Below, in pieces: positions 46,183 to 57,553 of a stretch of 64,000 bases of DNA. Under the pieces are notes generated by a model. That model saw only the letters and a list, made by a program, of their open reading frames with translations, was not told the origin of the DNA and did no database searches. Source of the stretch: Streptomyces sp. NBC_00820 (lineage in GTDB: Bacteria; Actinomycetota; Actinomycetes; Streptomycetales; Streptomycetaceae); the NCBI RefSeq assembly GCF_036347055.1, contig NZ_CP108882.1, positions 4,692,501-4,756,500 of the forward strand. The letters run 5' to 3'. A program made the position numbers and the translations under genes. How positions within the stretch are numbered: position 1 is the stretch's first letter; each line of letters opens with the position of its first letter.

Positions 46183-46786
46183 GGAGCCCACGGAGGCCGG
46201 GCAGACGAAGCCCGGTTTCCAGAACCCCGTGGCCGGCTTCGGCGTGACCTTCAAGGCCATGTTCAAGAAGCGGCTGACCGAGCAGTACCCGGAGCAGAAG
46301 AAGACCACGGCTCCGCGGTTCCACGGACGGCACCAGCTCAACCGCCATCCGGACGGCCTGGAGAAGTGCGTCGGCTGCGAGCTGTGCGCCTGGGCCTGCC
46401 CCGCCGACGCCATCTACGTGGAGGGCGCCGACAACACCGACGAGGAACGCTACTCGCCGGGCGAGCGGTACGGCCGCGTCTACCAGATCAACTACGCCCG
46501 CTGCATTCTGTGCGGCCTGTGCATCGAGGCGTGCCCCACGCGCGCGCTGACGATGACCAACGAGTTCGAACTGGCCGACTCCAGCCGCGCGAACCTCATC
46601 TACACCAAGGAGCAGCTGCTCGCCGGTCTGGAGGAGGGCATGGTCGACACGCCCCACTCGATCTTCCCGGGCACCGACGAACAGGACTACTACCGGGGCC
46701 TCGTGACGGAGGCCGCGCCGGGGACCGTGCAGCAAGTGGCCGTCTCCAAGGGCGAGAAGCCGGAAGACCAGGGGGTGGACGCATGA
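46175..46786 (+). CDS. nuoI: NADH-quinone oxidoreductase subunit I
   Basis: A 203-aa ferredoxin-like subunit with two [4Fe-4S] motifs, [12 protein letters not shown] and [12 protein letters not shown], which carry clusters N6a and N6b. AAAGGAGG lies upstream of ATG 46175, inside the nuoH 3' end. A start further upstream is unlikely, as it would add sequence antiparallel in composition. Confidence 0.96.
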   Translation: MAEEPTEAGQTKPGFQNPVAGFGVTFKAMFKKRLTEQYPEQKKTTAPRFHGRHQLNRHPDGLEKCVGCELCAWACPADAIYVEGADNTDEERYSPGERYGRVYQINYARCILCGLCIEACPTRALTMTNEFELADSSRANLIYTKEQLLAGLEEGMVDTPHSIFPGTDEQDYYRGLVTEAAPGTVQQVAVSKGEKPEDQGVDA

Positions 46787-47640
46787 GCGCGCAGCTAGCC
46801 GCCGCAGCCACCCTTTCCGCCGGCACCTCCACGGGTGAGGCCGTCCAGTTCTGGATCCTCGGCACGGTCGCGGTGCTCGGCGCCCTGTGCACCGTCTTCA
46901 TGAGGAAGTCCGTGCACAGCGCGCTCTGCCTCGCCGGGACCATGATCGTGCTGGCGGTGTTCTACCTCGCCAACGGCGCCTACTTCCTGGGCGTCGTGCA
47001 GGTCGTCGTCTACACGGGCGCGATCATGATGCTGTTCCTGTTCGTGGTGATGCTCGTCGGCGTGACGGCCGCGGACTCGCTGAAGGAGACCATCAAGGGC
47101 CAGCGCTGGCTGGCCCTTCTGTGCGGGCTCGGCTTCGGCGTCCTGCTCTTCGCCGGTATCGGGAACGCCTCCCTGAAGGAGTTCGCCGGCGCCGGCCAGG
47201 CGAACGCCGGCGGCAACGTGGAGGGCCTCGCGGCGCTCATCTTCACCAAGTACGTCTTCGCCTTCGAGATCACCGGCGCCCTGCTGATCACGGCGGCCGT
47301 CGGCGCCATGGTGCTCACCCACCGCGAGCGCACCGAGCGGCCCAGGACCCAGCGCGAGCTGTCCGAGCAGCGCGTCCGCGAGGGCAAGCACGTCCCGCCG
47401 CTGCCCGCCCCCGGTGTCTACGCCCGGCACAACGCCGTGGACATCGCGGGCCTGCTGCCCGACGGCACCCCGTCCGAGCTGACCGTCAGCCGGACGCTGC
47501 GCGAGCGCGGCCAGATCCGGGACGTGTCCGCGCAGGCGCTCGGCGACCTGCGCGCCCTGGAACAGCGCTCCGAGGAGCGCCTGGAGCGGACCGCGACCGA
47601 GCCGACGACGTTCAAGCGGTCCGAGGAGGCGTCGAAGTGA
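46783..47640 (+). CDS. nuoJ: NADH-quinone oxidoreductase subunit J
   Basis: A 285-aa membrane subunit with five helices (for example [18 protein letters not shown] and [16 protein letters not shown]). After the membrane part (about residue 190) a charged C-terminal extension of some 95 residues is present, much longer than in E. coli and common in actinobacterial NuoJ. ATG overlaps the nuoI stop; the stop overlaps nuoK. Confidence 0.95.
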   Translation: MSAQLAAAATLSAGTSTGEAVQFWILGTVAVLGALCTVFMRKSVHSALCLAGTMIVLAVFYLANGAYFLGVVQVVVYTGAIMMLFLFVVMLVGVTAADSLKETIKGQRWLALLCGLGFGVLLFAGIGNASLKEFAGAGQANAGGNVEGLAALIFTKYVFAFEITGALLITAAVGAMVLTHRERTERPRTQRELSEQRVREGKHVPPLPAPGVYARHNAVDIAGLLPDGTPSELTVSRTLRERGQIRDVSAQALGDLRALEQRSEERLERTATEPTTFKRSEEASK

Positions 47641-47936
47641 ATCCCGTCAACTACCTCTACCTCGCCGCCTTGCTGTTCACCATCGGCGCGACCGGGGTGC
47701 TGATCCGGCGCAACGCGATCGTCGTGTTCATGTGCATCGAGCTGATGCTCAACGCCTGCAACCTCGCGTTCGTCGTCTTCTCCCGGATGCACGGCAACCT
47801 CGACGGCCAGATCATCGCCTTCTTCACGATGGTCGTCGCCGCCGCGGAGGTCGTGGTGGGTCTCGCGATCATCGTGTCGCTGTTCCGTACCCGCCACTCG
47901 GCCTCGGTCGACGACGCCAGCCTGATGAAGCTGTAA
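47637..47936 (+). CDS. nuoK: NADH-quinone oxidoreductase subunit K
   Basis: A 99-aa membrane subunit with three helices. The buried glutamates of the proton path are present in [13 protein letters not shown] and [14 protein letters not shown] 47637 overlaps the nuoJ stop. A 15-bp gap separates it from nuoL. Confidence 0.97.
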   Translation: MNPVNYLYLAALLFTIGATGVLIRRNAIVVFMCIELMLNACNLAFVVFSRMHGNLDGQIIAFFTMVVAAAEVVVGLAIIVSLFRTRHSASVDDASLMKL

Positions 47937-47951
47937 GGGGTCGGAAGAATC

Positions 47952-49847
47952 GTGGAGAACCTGATCGCGCTGCTCATCGCGGCGCCCCTGCTCGGAGCGG
48001 CCGTCCTCCTGGTCGGCGGCCGGCGGTTCGACGCCGTCGGCCACTGGATCGGCACGCTGTTGTCGGCCACCTCCTTCGTGCTCGGCGTGATCCTCTTCGC
48101 CGACCTGCTCGGCAAGGACGCCGAACACCGCACCCTGACGCAGCACCTGTGGACGTGGATCTCGGTCGGCAGCTTCCAGGCGGACGTCACCTTCCGCCTC
48201 GACCAGCTGTCGATGACGTTCGTGCTGCTGATCACCGGCGTCGGCTCGCTGATCCACCTGTACTCGATCGGGTACATGGAGCACGACGAGCGGCGCCGCC
48301 GTTTCTTCGGCTACCTGAACCTGTTCCTCGCGGCGATGCTGCTGCTCGTCCTCGCCGACAACTACCTGCTGCTGTACGTGGGCTGGGAGGGCGTCGGTCT
48401 CGCCTCGTACCTGCTGATCGGCTTCTGGCAGCACAAGCCCAGCGCGGCCACGGCCGCGAAGAAGGCCTTCCTGGTCAACCGCGTCGGCGACATGGGCCTG
48501 TCGATCGCGATCATGCTGATGTTCACCACCTTCGGCACCTTCGCCTTCGGCCCGGTCCTCAGCCACGCCGGTGACGCCTCCGAGGGCAGGCTGACCGCGA
48601 TCGGCCTGATGCTGCTGCTCGCCGCGTGCGGCAAGTCGGCCCAGGTCCCGCTTCAGTCCTGGCTAGGGGACGCGATGGAGGGCCCGACCCCGGTCTCGGC
48701 CCTGATCCACGCCGCGACCATGGTGACCGCGGGCGTCTACCTGATCGTCCGCTCCGCCGCGATCTTCAACGGCGCGCCGGACGCGCAGCTCGTGGTCACC
48801 GTGGTCGGTGGCGTCACGCTGCTGTTCGGTGCGATCGTCGGTTGCGCGAAGGACGACATCAAGAAGGCGCTGGCCGGCTCGACCATGTCGCAGATCGGCT
48901 ACATGGTGCTCGCGGCGGGCCTGGGCCCGATCGGCTACGCCTTCGCGATCATGCACCTGGTGACGCACGGCTTCTTCAAGGCCGGGCTGTTCCTCGGCGC
49001 CGGCTCGGTCATGCACGGCATGAACGACGAGGTCGACATGCGGCACTACGGCGGCCTGCGCAAGTACATGCCGGTCACCTTCGTCACCTTCGGCCTCGGC
49101 TACCTGGCCATCATCGGCTTCCCGTTCCTGTCCGGGTTCTACTCCAAGGACGCGATCATCGAGGCCGCCTTCGCCAAGGGCGGCACCCAGGGCTGGATCC
49201 TCGGCGGCGTGACCCTGCTGGGCGCGGCCATCACCGCGTTCTACATGACGCGCGTGATGCTGATGACGTTCTTCGGAGAGAAGCGCTGGCAGGCCGACGC
49301 GGAGGGCCACGAGCCGCACCCGCACGAGTCCCCGAAGGTCATGACGATCCCGATGATCGTGCTGGCGATCGGCTCGGTCGGCGCCGGCTTCTTCTTCCAC
49401 CTCGGCGACCGCTTCGTCCACTGGCTGGAGCCCATCACCGGCCACAGCGAGGGGAACTCCCCGGTCAGCGCCATGACGGTGACCGCCGCGACCCTGGTCT
49501 GCCTGGTCGTCGGCGTCGGCATCGCCTACGTGATGTACGGCCGCAAGCCGGTTCCGGCCGTCGCCCCGCGTGGCTCGCTGCTCACCCGCGCCGCCCGGCG
49601 CGACCTGCTCCAGGACGACTTCAACCACGTCGTCCTGGTGCGCGGCGGCGAGCACCTCACGCGCTCCCTGGTGTACCTCGACCACACCCTGGTCGACGGT
49701 GTCGTCAACGGCACGGCGGCCGCCTTCGGCGGACTGTCCGGACGGCTGCGCCGGGTCCAGAACGGCTTCGCCCGCTCCTACGCGGTCTCGATGTTCGGCG
49801 GTGCGGCACTCCTGGTCGCCGCGACCCTGCTGATGAGGGCGGTCTGA
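47952..49847 (+). CDS. nuoL: NADH-quinone oxidoreductase subunit L
   Basis: A 631-aa antiporter-like proton-pumping subunit. [40 protein letters not shown] and the long C-terminal lateral helix followed by a final membrane anchor are typical. The conserved pumping glutamate is in VGWEGVG and the helix-7 lysine lies in the [10 protein letters not shown] region. It sits at the far end of the membrane arm. No anomalies were seen. Confidence 0.96.
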   Translation: MENLIALLIAAPLLGAAVLLVGGRRFDAVGHWIGTLLSATSFVLGVILFADLLGKDAEHRTLTQHLWTWISVGSFQADVTFRLDQLSMTFVLLITGVGSLIHLYSIGYMEHDERRRRFFGYLNLFLAAMLLLVLADNYLLLYVGWEGVGLASYLLIGFWQHKPSAATAAKKAFLVNRVGDMGLSIAIMLMFTTFGTFAFGPVLSHAGDASEGRLTAIGLMLLLAACGKSAQVPLQSWLGDAMEGPTPVSALIHAATMVTAGVYLIVRSAAIFNGAPDAQLVVTVVGGVTLLFGAIVGCAKDDIKKALAGSTMSQIGYMVLAAGLGPIGYAFAIMHLVTHGFFKAGLFLGAGSVMHGMNDEVDMRHYGGLRKYMPVTFVTFGLGYLAIIGFPFLSGFYSKDAIIEAAFAKGGTQGWILGGVTLLGAAITAFYMTRVMLMTFFGEKRWQADAEGHEPHPHESPKVMTIPMIVLAIGSVGAGFFFHLGDRFVHWLEPITGHSEGNSPVSAMTVTAATLVCLVVGVGIAYVMYGRKPVPAVAPRGSLLTRAARRDLLQDDFNHVVLVRGGEHLTRSLVYLDHTLVDGVVNGTAAAFGGLSGRLRRVQNGFARSYAVSMFGGAALLVAATLLMRAV

Positions 49848-49852
49848 TACCG

Positions 49853-51463
49853 ATGTCCTTTCCCCTGCTGACAGCGACGGCGGCGCTCCCGGCCCTCGGG
49901 GCCCTCGCCACGGCCGCCGTACCGGCCAGGCAGCGCACCGCGGCCAAATGGCTCGCGCTGCTCGTCTCGCTGGCCACACTCGCCCTGGCGATCGTCGTCC
50001 TGGTCCGCTTCGACCCGGACGGCGCGCGTTACCAGCTCACCGAATCCCACGCCTGGATCAAGGACTTCGGGGTCCGCTACGAGCTGGGTGTCGACGGCAT
50101 CGCCGCGGTGCTCGTCGGGCTGACCGCCCTGCTGATGCCGTTCATCATCCTCGCGGGCTGGAACGACGCCGACCCTTCCCCAAGCTCTCAACTCAGTTCG
50201 AGCAGGGGAGGCCCCAAGGAGACCGGCCCCTATCACTGGCGGCCGACGCAGGGCTTCTTCGCCCTGATCCTCGCCGTCGAGGCCATGGTGGTCATCTCCT
50301 TCGAGGCCACCGACGTCTTCCTCTTCTACATCTTCTTCGAAGCCATGCTGATCCCGATGTACTTCCTGATCGGCGGCTTCGGGGACCGCGCCCACGCGCA
50401 GGGCGAGGCGGCGGCCGCCACGCAACGGTCGTACGCCGCCGTGAAGTTCCTGCTCTACAACCTGGCCGGCGGTCTGGTCATGCTGGCCGCGGTCATCGGC
50501 CTGTACGTGGTCGCCGGGAACTTCAGCCTCCAGGAGATCGCGCAGGCCCGCGCGGGCGGCTCGCTGCACATGGCGACGGACACCGAACGCTGGCTGTTCC
50601 TCGGCTTCTTCTTCGCCTTCGCGGTGAAGGCGCCGCTGTGGCCGCTGCACACCTGGCTGCCCAACGCGATGCAGGAGTCGACCGCCCCGGTCGCCGTCCT
50701 CATCACCGCGGTCGTCGACAAGGTGGGCACCTTCGCGATGCTCCGCTTCTGCCTCCAGCTCTTCCCGGAGGCCAGCAAGTGGGCGACGCCGGTCATCCTC
50801 GTCCTGGCGCTCGTGAGCATCGTCTACGGTGCCCTGCTCGCCGTCGGCCAGCGGGACATCAAGCGGCTGGTGGCCTACGCGTCCATCTCGCACTTCGGCT
50901 TCATCGTCATGGGCATCTTCGCGATGACCAGCCAGGGCCAGTCCGGCGCCACGCTCTACATGGTCAACCACGGGATCTCCACGGCCGCGCTGATGCTGGT
51001 CGCCGGCTTCCTGATCTCCCGGCGCGGCTCGCGGCTCATCGCCGACTACGGCGGTGTGCAGAAGGTCGCCCCGGTGCTCGCCGGCACGTTCCTGATCGGC
51101 GGTCTCGCCACCCTCTCACTGCCAGGACTCGCGCCGTTCGTGAGCGAGTTCCTGGTCCTGGTCGGCACGTTCGCGCGCTACCCGGTGATCGGCATCATCG
51201 CCACCTTCGGCATCGTCCTCGCCGCGCTGTACACGCTCGTGCTCTACCAGCGGACGATGACCGGCCCGGTGAAGCCGGAGGTCTCGAAGATGCCCGACCT
51301 GCGCCCGCGTGAACTGCTGGTCGTCGCACCGCTGATCGTTCTGCTGATCTTCCTGGGCGTCTACCCGAAGCCCCTCACGGGCATCGTCGACCCGGCGGTC
51401 AAGCAGACCCTGTCCGACGTACACAAGAAGGACCCCAAGCCCGCGGTGGAGGCGGCCAAGTGA
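49853..51463 (+). CDS. nuoM: NADH-quinone oxidoreductase subunit M, with an in-frame repeat insertion
   Basis: A 536-aa antiporter-like proton-pumping subunit. FLFYIFFEAMLIPMYFLIG carries the pumping Glu, and KAPLWPLHTWLPNAMQE the key Lys. Residues about 107-123 (DPSPSSQLSSSRGGPKE) are encoded by a copy of a short interspersed palindromic repeat (50174-50216) and form a Ser-rich loop between membrane helices. From memory, related Streptomyces NuoM has a different short linker there. The reading frame is kept, so the protein should work. It overlaps nuoN by 4 bp. Confidence 0.96.
   Translation: MSFPLLTATAALPALGALATAAVPARQRTAAKWLALLVSLATLALAIVVLVRFDPDGARYQLTESHAWIKDFGVRYELGVDGIAAVLVGLTALLMPFIILAGWNDADPSPSSQLSSSRGGPKETGPYHWRPTQGFFALILAVEAMVVISFEATDVFLFYIFFEAMLIPMYFLIGGFGDRAHAQGEAAAATQRSYAAVKFLLYNLAGGLVMLAAVIGLYVVAGNFSLQEIAQARAGGSLHMATDTERWLFLGFFFAFAVKAPLWPLHTWLPNAMQESTAPVAVLITAVVDKVGTFAMLRFCLQLFPEASKWATPVILVLALVSIVYGALLAVGQRDIKRLVAYASISHFGFIVMGIFAMTSQGQSGATLYMVNHGISTAALMLVAGFLISRRGSRLIADYGGVQKVAPVLAGTFLIGGLATLSLPGLAPFVSEFLVLVGTFARYPVIGIIATFGIVLAALYTLVLYQRTMTGPVKPEVSKMPDLRPRELLVVAPLIVLLIFLGVYPKPLTGIVDPAVKQTLSDVHKKDPKPAVEAAK
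50174..50216. repeat. Small palindromic repeat C inside nuoM
   Basis: CCTTCCCCAAGCTCTCAACT followed by CAGTTCGAGCAGGGGAGGCCCC. It shares CCCCAAGCTCTC and TCGAGCAGGG with repeat B in MITE copy 2. The number of added bases keeps the nuoM frame open and places the peptide in a hydrophilic loop. Confidence 0.8.
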
Positions 51464-53109
51464 GCACAGCAGCCGTCCACAGCCTGTGGACAACGGCGGC
51501 CGATCCGATCTCGAAGATCGACGCGCCGAAGATCGAATACGGACAATTGTCGCCGACGCTCATTGTCGCCGGTGCCGCGCTGGTCGGCGTCCTCGTCGAG
51601 GCGTTCGTCCCTCGCAGGTCCCGCTACTACGCGCAGGTGTTCGTGTCCGTCGTGGCGCTGTGCGCCGCGTTCGCCGCGATCGTCGCGCTCGCGGCCGACG
51701 GGTACGGCACCACGAAGGCGCATGTCGCGGCCATGGGCGCGATCGCGGTCGACGGACCGTCCCTGTTCCTGCAGGGCATCATCGTGCTGGCCGGTCTGGT
51801 CGGCCTCTTCACCTTCGCCGAGCGTCGCCTGGACCCGGCCGCGCACGGCAGCCGGGTCGACTCCTTCGCCGCGCAGGCCGCGTCCGTGCCGGGCAGCGAC
51901 GGCGAGAAGGCCGCGGTGAAGGCCGGGTTCACCACCACCGAGGTCTTCCCGCTGCTGCTCTTCGCCATCGCGGGCATGCTGGTGTTCCCCTCGGCCAACG
52001 ACCTGCTGACGCTGTTCGTGGCCCTGGAGGTCTTCTCCCTCCCGCTGTACCTGCTGTGCGCGCTGGCCCGCCGCAAGCGGCTGATGTCGCAGGAGGCCGC
52101 GGTCAAGTACTTCCTGCTCGGAGCGTTCGCCTCCGCGTTCACGCTGTTCGGTATCGCCCTGCTGTACGGCTACGCGGGCTCGGTGTCGTACGCGCGCATC
52201 GCGCAGGTCGTCGACGGCACCGTCACCAACGTCGACCCGGCGCTGGCCGGCACGATGGGCAACGACGCGCTGCTGCTGATGGGCAGCGCCCTGATCGTGA
52301 TGGGCCTGCTGTTCAAGGTGGGCGCGGTGCCGTTCCACATGTGGACGCCCGACGTGTACCAGGGCGCGCCCACCCCGGTGACCGGCTTCATGGCGGCGGC
52401 GACGAAGGTGGCGGCGTTCGGCGCGCTGCTGCGCCTGCTGTACGTCGTCCTGCCCGGCATGCGCTGGGACTGGCGGCCGGTCATGTGGGCGGTGGCGATC
52501 ATCACCATGCTGGGCGGTGCGATCATCGCGATCACCCAGACCGACATCAAGCGGCTGCTGGCGTACTCGTCCGTCGCGCACGCGGGCTTCATCCTCGCGG
52601 GTGTCATCGCGACCTCGAAGGACGGCGTCTCGGCCGTGCTGTTCTACCTGGCCGGGTACTCGTTCGTGACGATCGGCGCGTTCGCGGTGGTCACGCTGGT
52701 GCGCGACGCGGGCGGCGAGGCGACCCACCTGTCCAAGTGGGCCGGGCTCGGCCGGCGCTCCCCGCTGGTCGCGGCGGTCTTCGCGGTGTTCCTGCTGGCC
52801 TTCGCCGGCATCCCGCTGACCTCGGGCTTCGCGGGGAAGTTCGCCGTGTTCAAGGCGGCGGCGGACGGCGGCGCGGCCCCACTGGTCGTGGTCGGTGTGA
52901 TCTCCTCGGCGATCGCCGCGTTCTTCTACATCCGCGTGATCGTGCTGATGTTCTTCAGCGAGCCCAAGCCCGACGGGCCGACCGTGGCCGTGCCCTCACC
53001 GCTGACCATGGCGGCGATCGGCGTGGGCCTGGCGGTGACGCTGGTCCTGGGTGTGGCACCGCAGTACTTCCTGGACCTGGCGAACCAGGCGAGCGTGTTC
53101 GTGCGCTGA
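51460..53109 (+). CDS. nuoN: NADH-quinone oxidoreductase subunit N
   Basis: A 549-aa antiporter-like membrane subunit, last gene of the operon. Family signatures are LLTLFVALEVFSLPLYLL (pumping Glu), VGAVPFHMWTPDVYQGAPTP and DIKRLLAYSSVAHAGFIL. An extra hydrophilic loop near residues 125-155 is seen in other actinobacterial NuoN proteins. A strong terminator follows 12 bp after the stop. Confidence 0.96.
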   Translation: MSTAAVHSLWTTAADPISKIDAPKIEYGQLSPTLIVAGAALVGVLVEAFVPRRSRYYAQVFVSVVALCAAFAAIVALAADGYGTTKAHVAAMGAIAVDGPSLFLQGIIVLAGLVGLFTFAERRLDPAAHGSRVDSFAAQAASVPGSDGEKAAVKAGFTTTEVFPLLLFAIAGMLVFPSANDLLTLFVALEVFSLPLYLLCALARRKRLMSQEAAVKYFLLGAFASAFTLFGIALLYGYAGSVSYARIAQVVDGTVTNVDPALAGTMGNDALLLMGSALIVMGLLFKVGAVPFHMWTPDVYQGAPTPVTGFMAAATKVAAFGALLRLLYVVLPGMRWDWRPVMWAVAIITMLGGAIIAITQTDIKRLLAYSSVAHAGFILAGVIATSKDGVSAVLFYLAGYSFVTIGAFAVVTLVRDAGGEATHLSKWAGLGRRSPLVAAVFAVFLLAFAGIPLTSGFAGKFAVFKAAADGGAAPLVVVGVISSAIAAFFYIRVIVLMFFSEPKPDGPTVAVPSPLTMAAIGVGLAVTLVLGVAPQYFLDLANQASVFVR

Positions 53110-53121
53110 GACGACCGCATA

Positions 53122-53163
53122 CACAGCGGCCCGGCACCTGCTCCTGGGTGCCGGGCCGCTGTG
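53122..53163. terminator. Strong terminator closing the nuo operon
   Basis: A perfect 17-bp stem, CACAGCGGCCCGGCACC at 53122-53138 with GGTGCCGGGCCGCTGTG at 53147-53163, encloses an 8-nt loop. It lies 12 bp after nuoN and 14 bp before the stop of the convergent Uma2 gene, so it probably works in both directions. Confidence 0.92.
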
Positions 53164-53177
53164 ATCGGTGGGTGGTG

Positions 53178-53780
53178 TCACTCGCTCTTCTCGCGCCGCA
53201 CCCTGATTCCGGTGAGGTCGAGGTCTGCGGGGAACGGAGCGTCCACTTTCATCCGCTCACGGAAGATCCCGACGCTGGTGTACCTGCCTGTGGTCGGCTC
53301 CAGCTCGAACGCGTGAACCGCCGCACGGCCCCTTTCGTTCTCGACCCGCCAGTAGTAGGGGATCTTCGCGCGGGCGTACTTCATCGGTTTGGTCTCCCGG
53401 TCACGGGAGACCGAGTCCTCGGAGACGACTTCGATGGCCAGGACGACGGACTCCGCGGGAAAGCGCGTCTGGTACGGATCTTCCACCACGTCCGCCCGCA
53501 CGACGACCACATCCGGTTCGGGCCTGTTCTGGCGGTCGATGTCGATGGTGAACTCGCGGATGACCTCGAATTCCTCAGGTGCCAGCGACTGGAGCTGCCA
53601 ATTGAAGAAGTCGACAGCGCGGGCGTGAAACAGAGTCTGCGGACTCACGAAGACCAGGCTCCCGTCGATCAGCTCCGTATGCGGAGGCAGGTTCGGAAGC
53701 CGGTCGAGGTCGTCGGCGGTCCAGCCGCCCTCCGGCGGGATCGGCCAGCTGGACTGGGACGCCTTCGGTGTGACGCTCAT
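53178..53780 (-). CDS. Uma2/DUF820-family putative endonuclease
   Basis: A 200-aa protein of the Uma2 (DUF820) family, which has a PD-(D/E)xK-type restriction endonuclease fold. HTELIDGSLVFVSPQTLFHA, RPEPDVVVVRADVVED, VVLAIEVVSEDSVSRDRETK (the ExE/K-like active-site strand) and YARAKIPYYWRVE are visible. These genes are numerous in Streptomyces and cyanobacteria, and their biological role is unknown. GGGAG lies 5 nt before ATG 53780. It is convergent with nuoN. Confidence 0.88.
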   Translation of the reverse strand: MSVTPKASQSSWPIPPEGGWTADDLDRLPNLPPHTELIDGSLVFVSPQTLFHARAVDFFNWQLQSLAPEEFEVIREFTIDIDRQNRPEPDVVVVRADVVEDPYQTRFPAESVVLAIEVVSEDSVSRDRETKPMKYARAKIPYYWRVENERGRAAVHAFELEPTTGRYTSVGIFRERMKVDAPFPADLDLTGIRVRREKSE

Positions 53781-53981
53781 CAGTGCTCCCATGCGACGGA
53801 GTCTCGCCTGTGCATTCAGGCTATCGGCGGGAAGCGGGCAGGTCTCCCGCGAACGTGTGAACGACGGTCGTGTCCTTGACGGGAATCACAGCGGACTGCC
53901 CTGTGGATAACTCCGGGGCTGTCAGTGGAGACCCCTATCGTGGAGGAAGTGGTCGAAGGGCGACGTACGGGGGACACGACA

Positions 53982-55979
<1,998 letters not shown>

Positions 55980-56336
55980 CCCCGAGGACGGACCGGGGCT
56001 CGGGCCGCGGGCGGCATGGGCCCAGGCAGGACTCCGCCCGGGCTCTGGCCGGGGGATGCTCGGGAGCCGGTCGCAGACGTGTGGACCCGGCCGAGGCCCG
56101 GCCGGGGTGTCCGGGACCCGATCGAGGATGCGTGGGGCGCCGTTCGAGGGCTGTCCGGGCCGGGCTGGGCCGGGGACTGGCGGTCCGGGCCGGGGGCGTC
56201 CCGGTCGCGGTCAGGCTCCGGCCGGCGGGCACCCGGGACCGGGTCAGGACCCGGCCGGGGTGACTCGGAGAGCCGACGCGGTGTGGCGTGTGGGGAACAT
56301 GGGTGCCCGGCAGGGCGGGTGCGGGTAGGGGCGCCG
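55980..56336. other. Low-complexity GC-rich spacer between recQ and the M56 gene
   Basis: About 355 bp dominated by CGGGACCGG, CCGGGCCGGG and GGCCGGGG words in loose direct repeats. Frames through it give only Arg/Pro/Gly-rich peptides. I see no gene and no clear terminator. The two flanking genes converge here. Confidence 0.6.
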
Positions 56337-57275
56337 TCAGGAGAGGGCCGTCAGGCCGGGCGCGAAGGTGATCAACAGGGGCAGCAGCGGCACCAGTGAG
56401 GCCAGCGTGGTCGTCAGCGCCCGGTGCCGGGGGAGCAGGCGCGGCGGGGGCTCCAGGAGGCGGTCCACGCGTTCGCCGAGGAGACGGCGGCTGGAGGCGC
56501 AGGACAGCACACCGCGGTGCTGGTTCAGCTCGATCAGGGCGAGGGCGGTGGTGAGGTGTCCGCAGCGGCGGGAGGCCGTGTCGTCGGCGGCCAGTTCGAC
56601 CAGCCGGTGCGTCTGGTCGCAGAAGTGGGCGAAGAGCGGGACGCGCGGGAAGCCCGTGGCCAGCGCGGAGGACAGGTGCAGCAGCCAGTCGTGATGGGCG
56701 CGGGCGTGGCCGCGCTCGTGGGTGAGGACCGCGTCCAGCTGGTGGTCGGTGAGCCGCTGCAACGCCCCGGTGGTCACGATGAGTTGGGGCGGGTGACCGG
56801 GCATCCACCAGGCGTCGGGGTACTCCTCCTCCAGCACCAGCAGGGGGCCGCGTGCGGCGGGCAGTCCCGCGGGCAGGTCCGGGGCACGTTCGCGCAGGTG
56901 CGCGCGGGTCTGGCCGCGGCGCCGGCGGGCCTCGGCGAGTTCCCGGGCGAGCATGGCCGTGGTCCAGGCGGCCCCGCCGGCCAGCAGCAGGGTCAGGACG
57001 TCGGCCCAGACCGGCGCGGAGGACAGGTCGTAGGCGGCGGTGACAGCGGGCGGCGCGGGGGCGAAGACGTGATCGCGGACGGTGTGGAAGACGGCGGCCG
57101 CGCCCAGGACGAGCGCGGTCAGGCAGCTCAGCAGGACCGTGGCGACCAGGCACTGCCACACCCACAGGGCGAGGACGGGTTCCCGTTCGGGCCACGCGGC
57201 CCTGGTCAGCGCGCGGGGCGCCGGTACGGCGGCCGTCAGGCCGATGACGCTCAGCAGGAGCAGGCAAGCGATCAT
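56337..57275 (-). CDS. M56 (BlaR1/MecR1-like) membrane metallopeptidase
   Basis: A 312-aa membrane zinc peptidase. Helices lie near residues 1-20, 35-65, 90-110 and the C-terminus; the zinc motif HERGH (HExxH) sits in DAVLTHERGHARAHHDW, with LVELAADDTASRR supplying a further ligand. In the family the protease is signal-activated and cleaves a BlaI/CopY-type repressor usually encoded beside it. No such repressor gene is present on either side here. No penicillin-binding sensor domain is fused. Confidence 0.88.
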   Translation of the reverse strand: MIACLLLLSVIGLTAAVPAPRALTRAAWPEREPVLALWVWQCLVATVLLSCLTALVLGAAAVFHTVRDHVFAPAPPAVTAAYDLSSAPVWADVLTLLLAGGAAWTTAMLARELAEARRRRGQTRAHLRERAPDLPAGLPAARGPLLVLEEEYPDAWWMPGHPPQLIVTTGALQRLTDHQLDAVLTHERGHARAHHDWLLHLSSALATGFPRVPLFAHFCDQTHRLVELAADDTASRRCGHLTTALALIELNQHRGVLSCASSRRLLGERVDRLLEPPPRLLPRHRALTTTLASLVPLLPLLITFAPGLTALS

Positions 57276-57553
57276 GCCGGGGCTCCGGTTCCTGGTCGGG
57301 CGGGCGTGCGGGAGTCGGGTGGTGCGTGGCCGTGCGGGTGCGGTGCAGGTGCGGTGCGGGGGCGAACGCCGGGGGAGCGCGTGGTGTGCGACACGCGCGC
57401 CGTCCCGGTGCGGAACTCAGCCCCGTGCCCGCCAGTATGACGGGGACGCGGGCTCCGGGGCAGGTGCCGGCGGCGATCCGGTCCGGCCCGGAGAAACCGT
57501 CGGCCCACCCACTGCGGTGGTCCGAACTCCGTTAACAGTACGGCGAGTTCGGA

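Noticed and set aside
42065..46413. Very long open frames on the minus strand opposite nuoG and nuoH (832 and 1021 codons)
   Set aside because: They are mirror frames of high-GC coding sequence, rich in Arg, Ala, Gly and Pro with no domains. The + strand carries complete complex I subunits with intact motifs.
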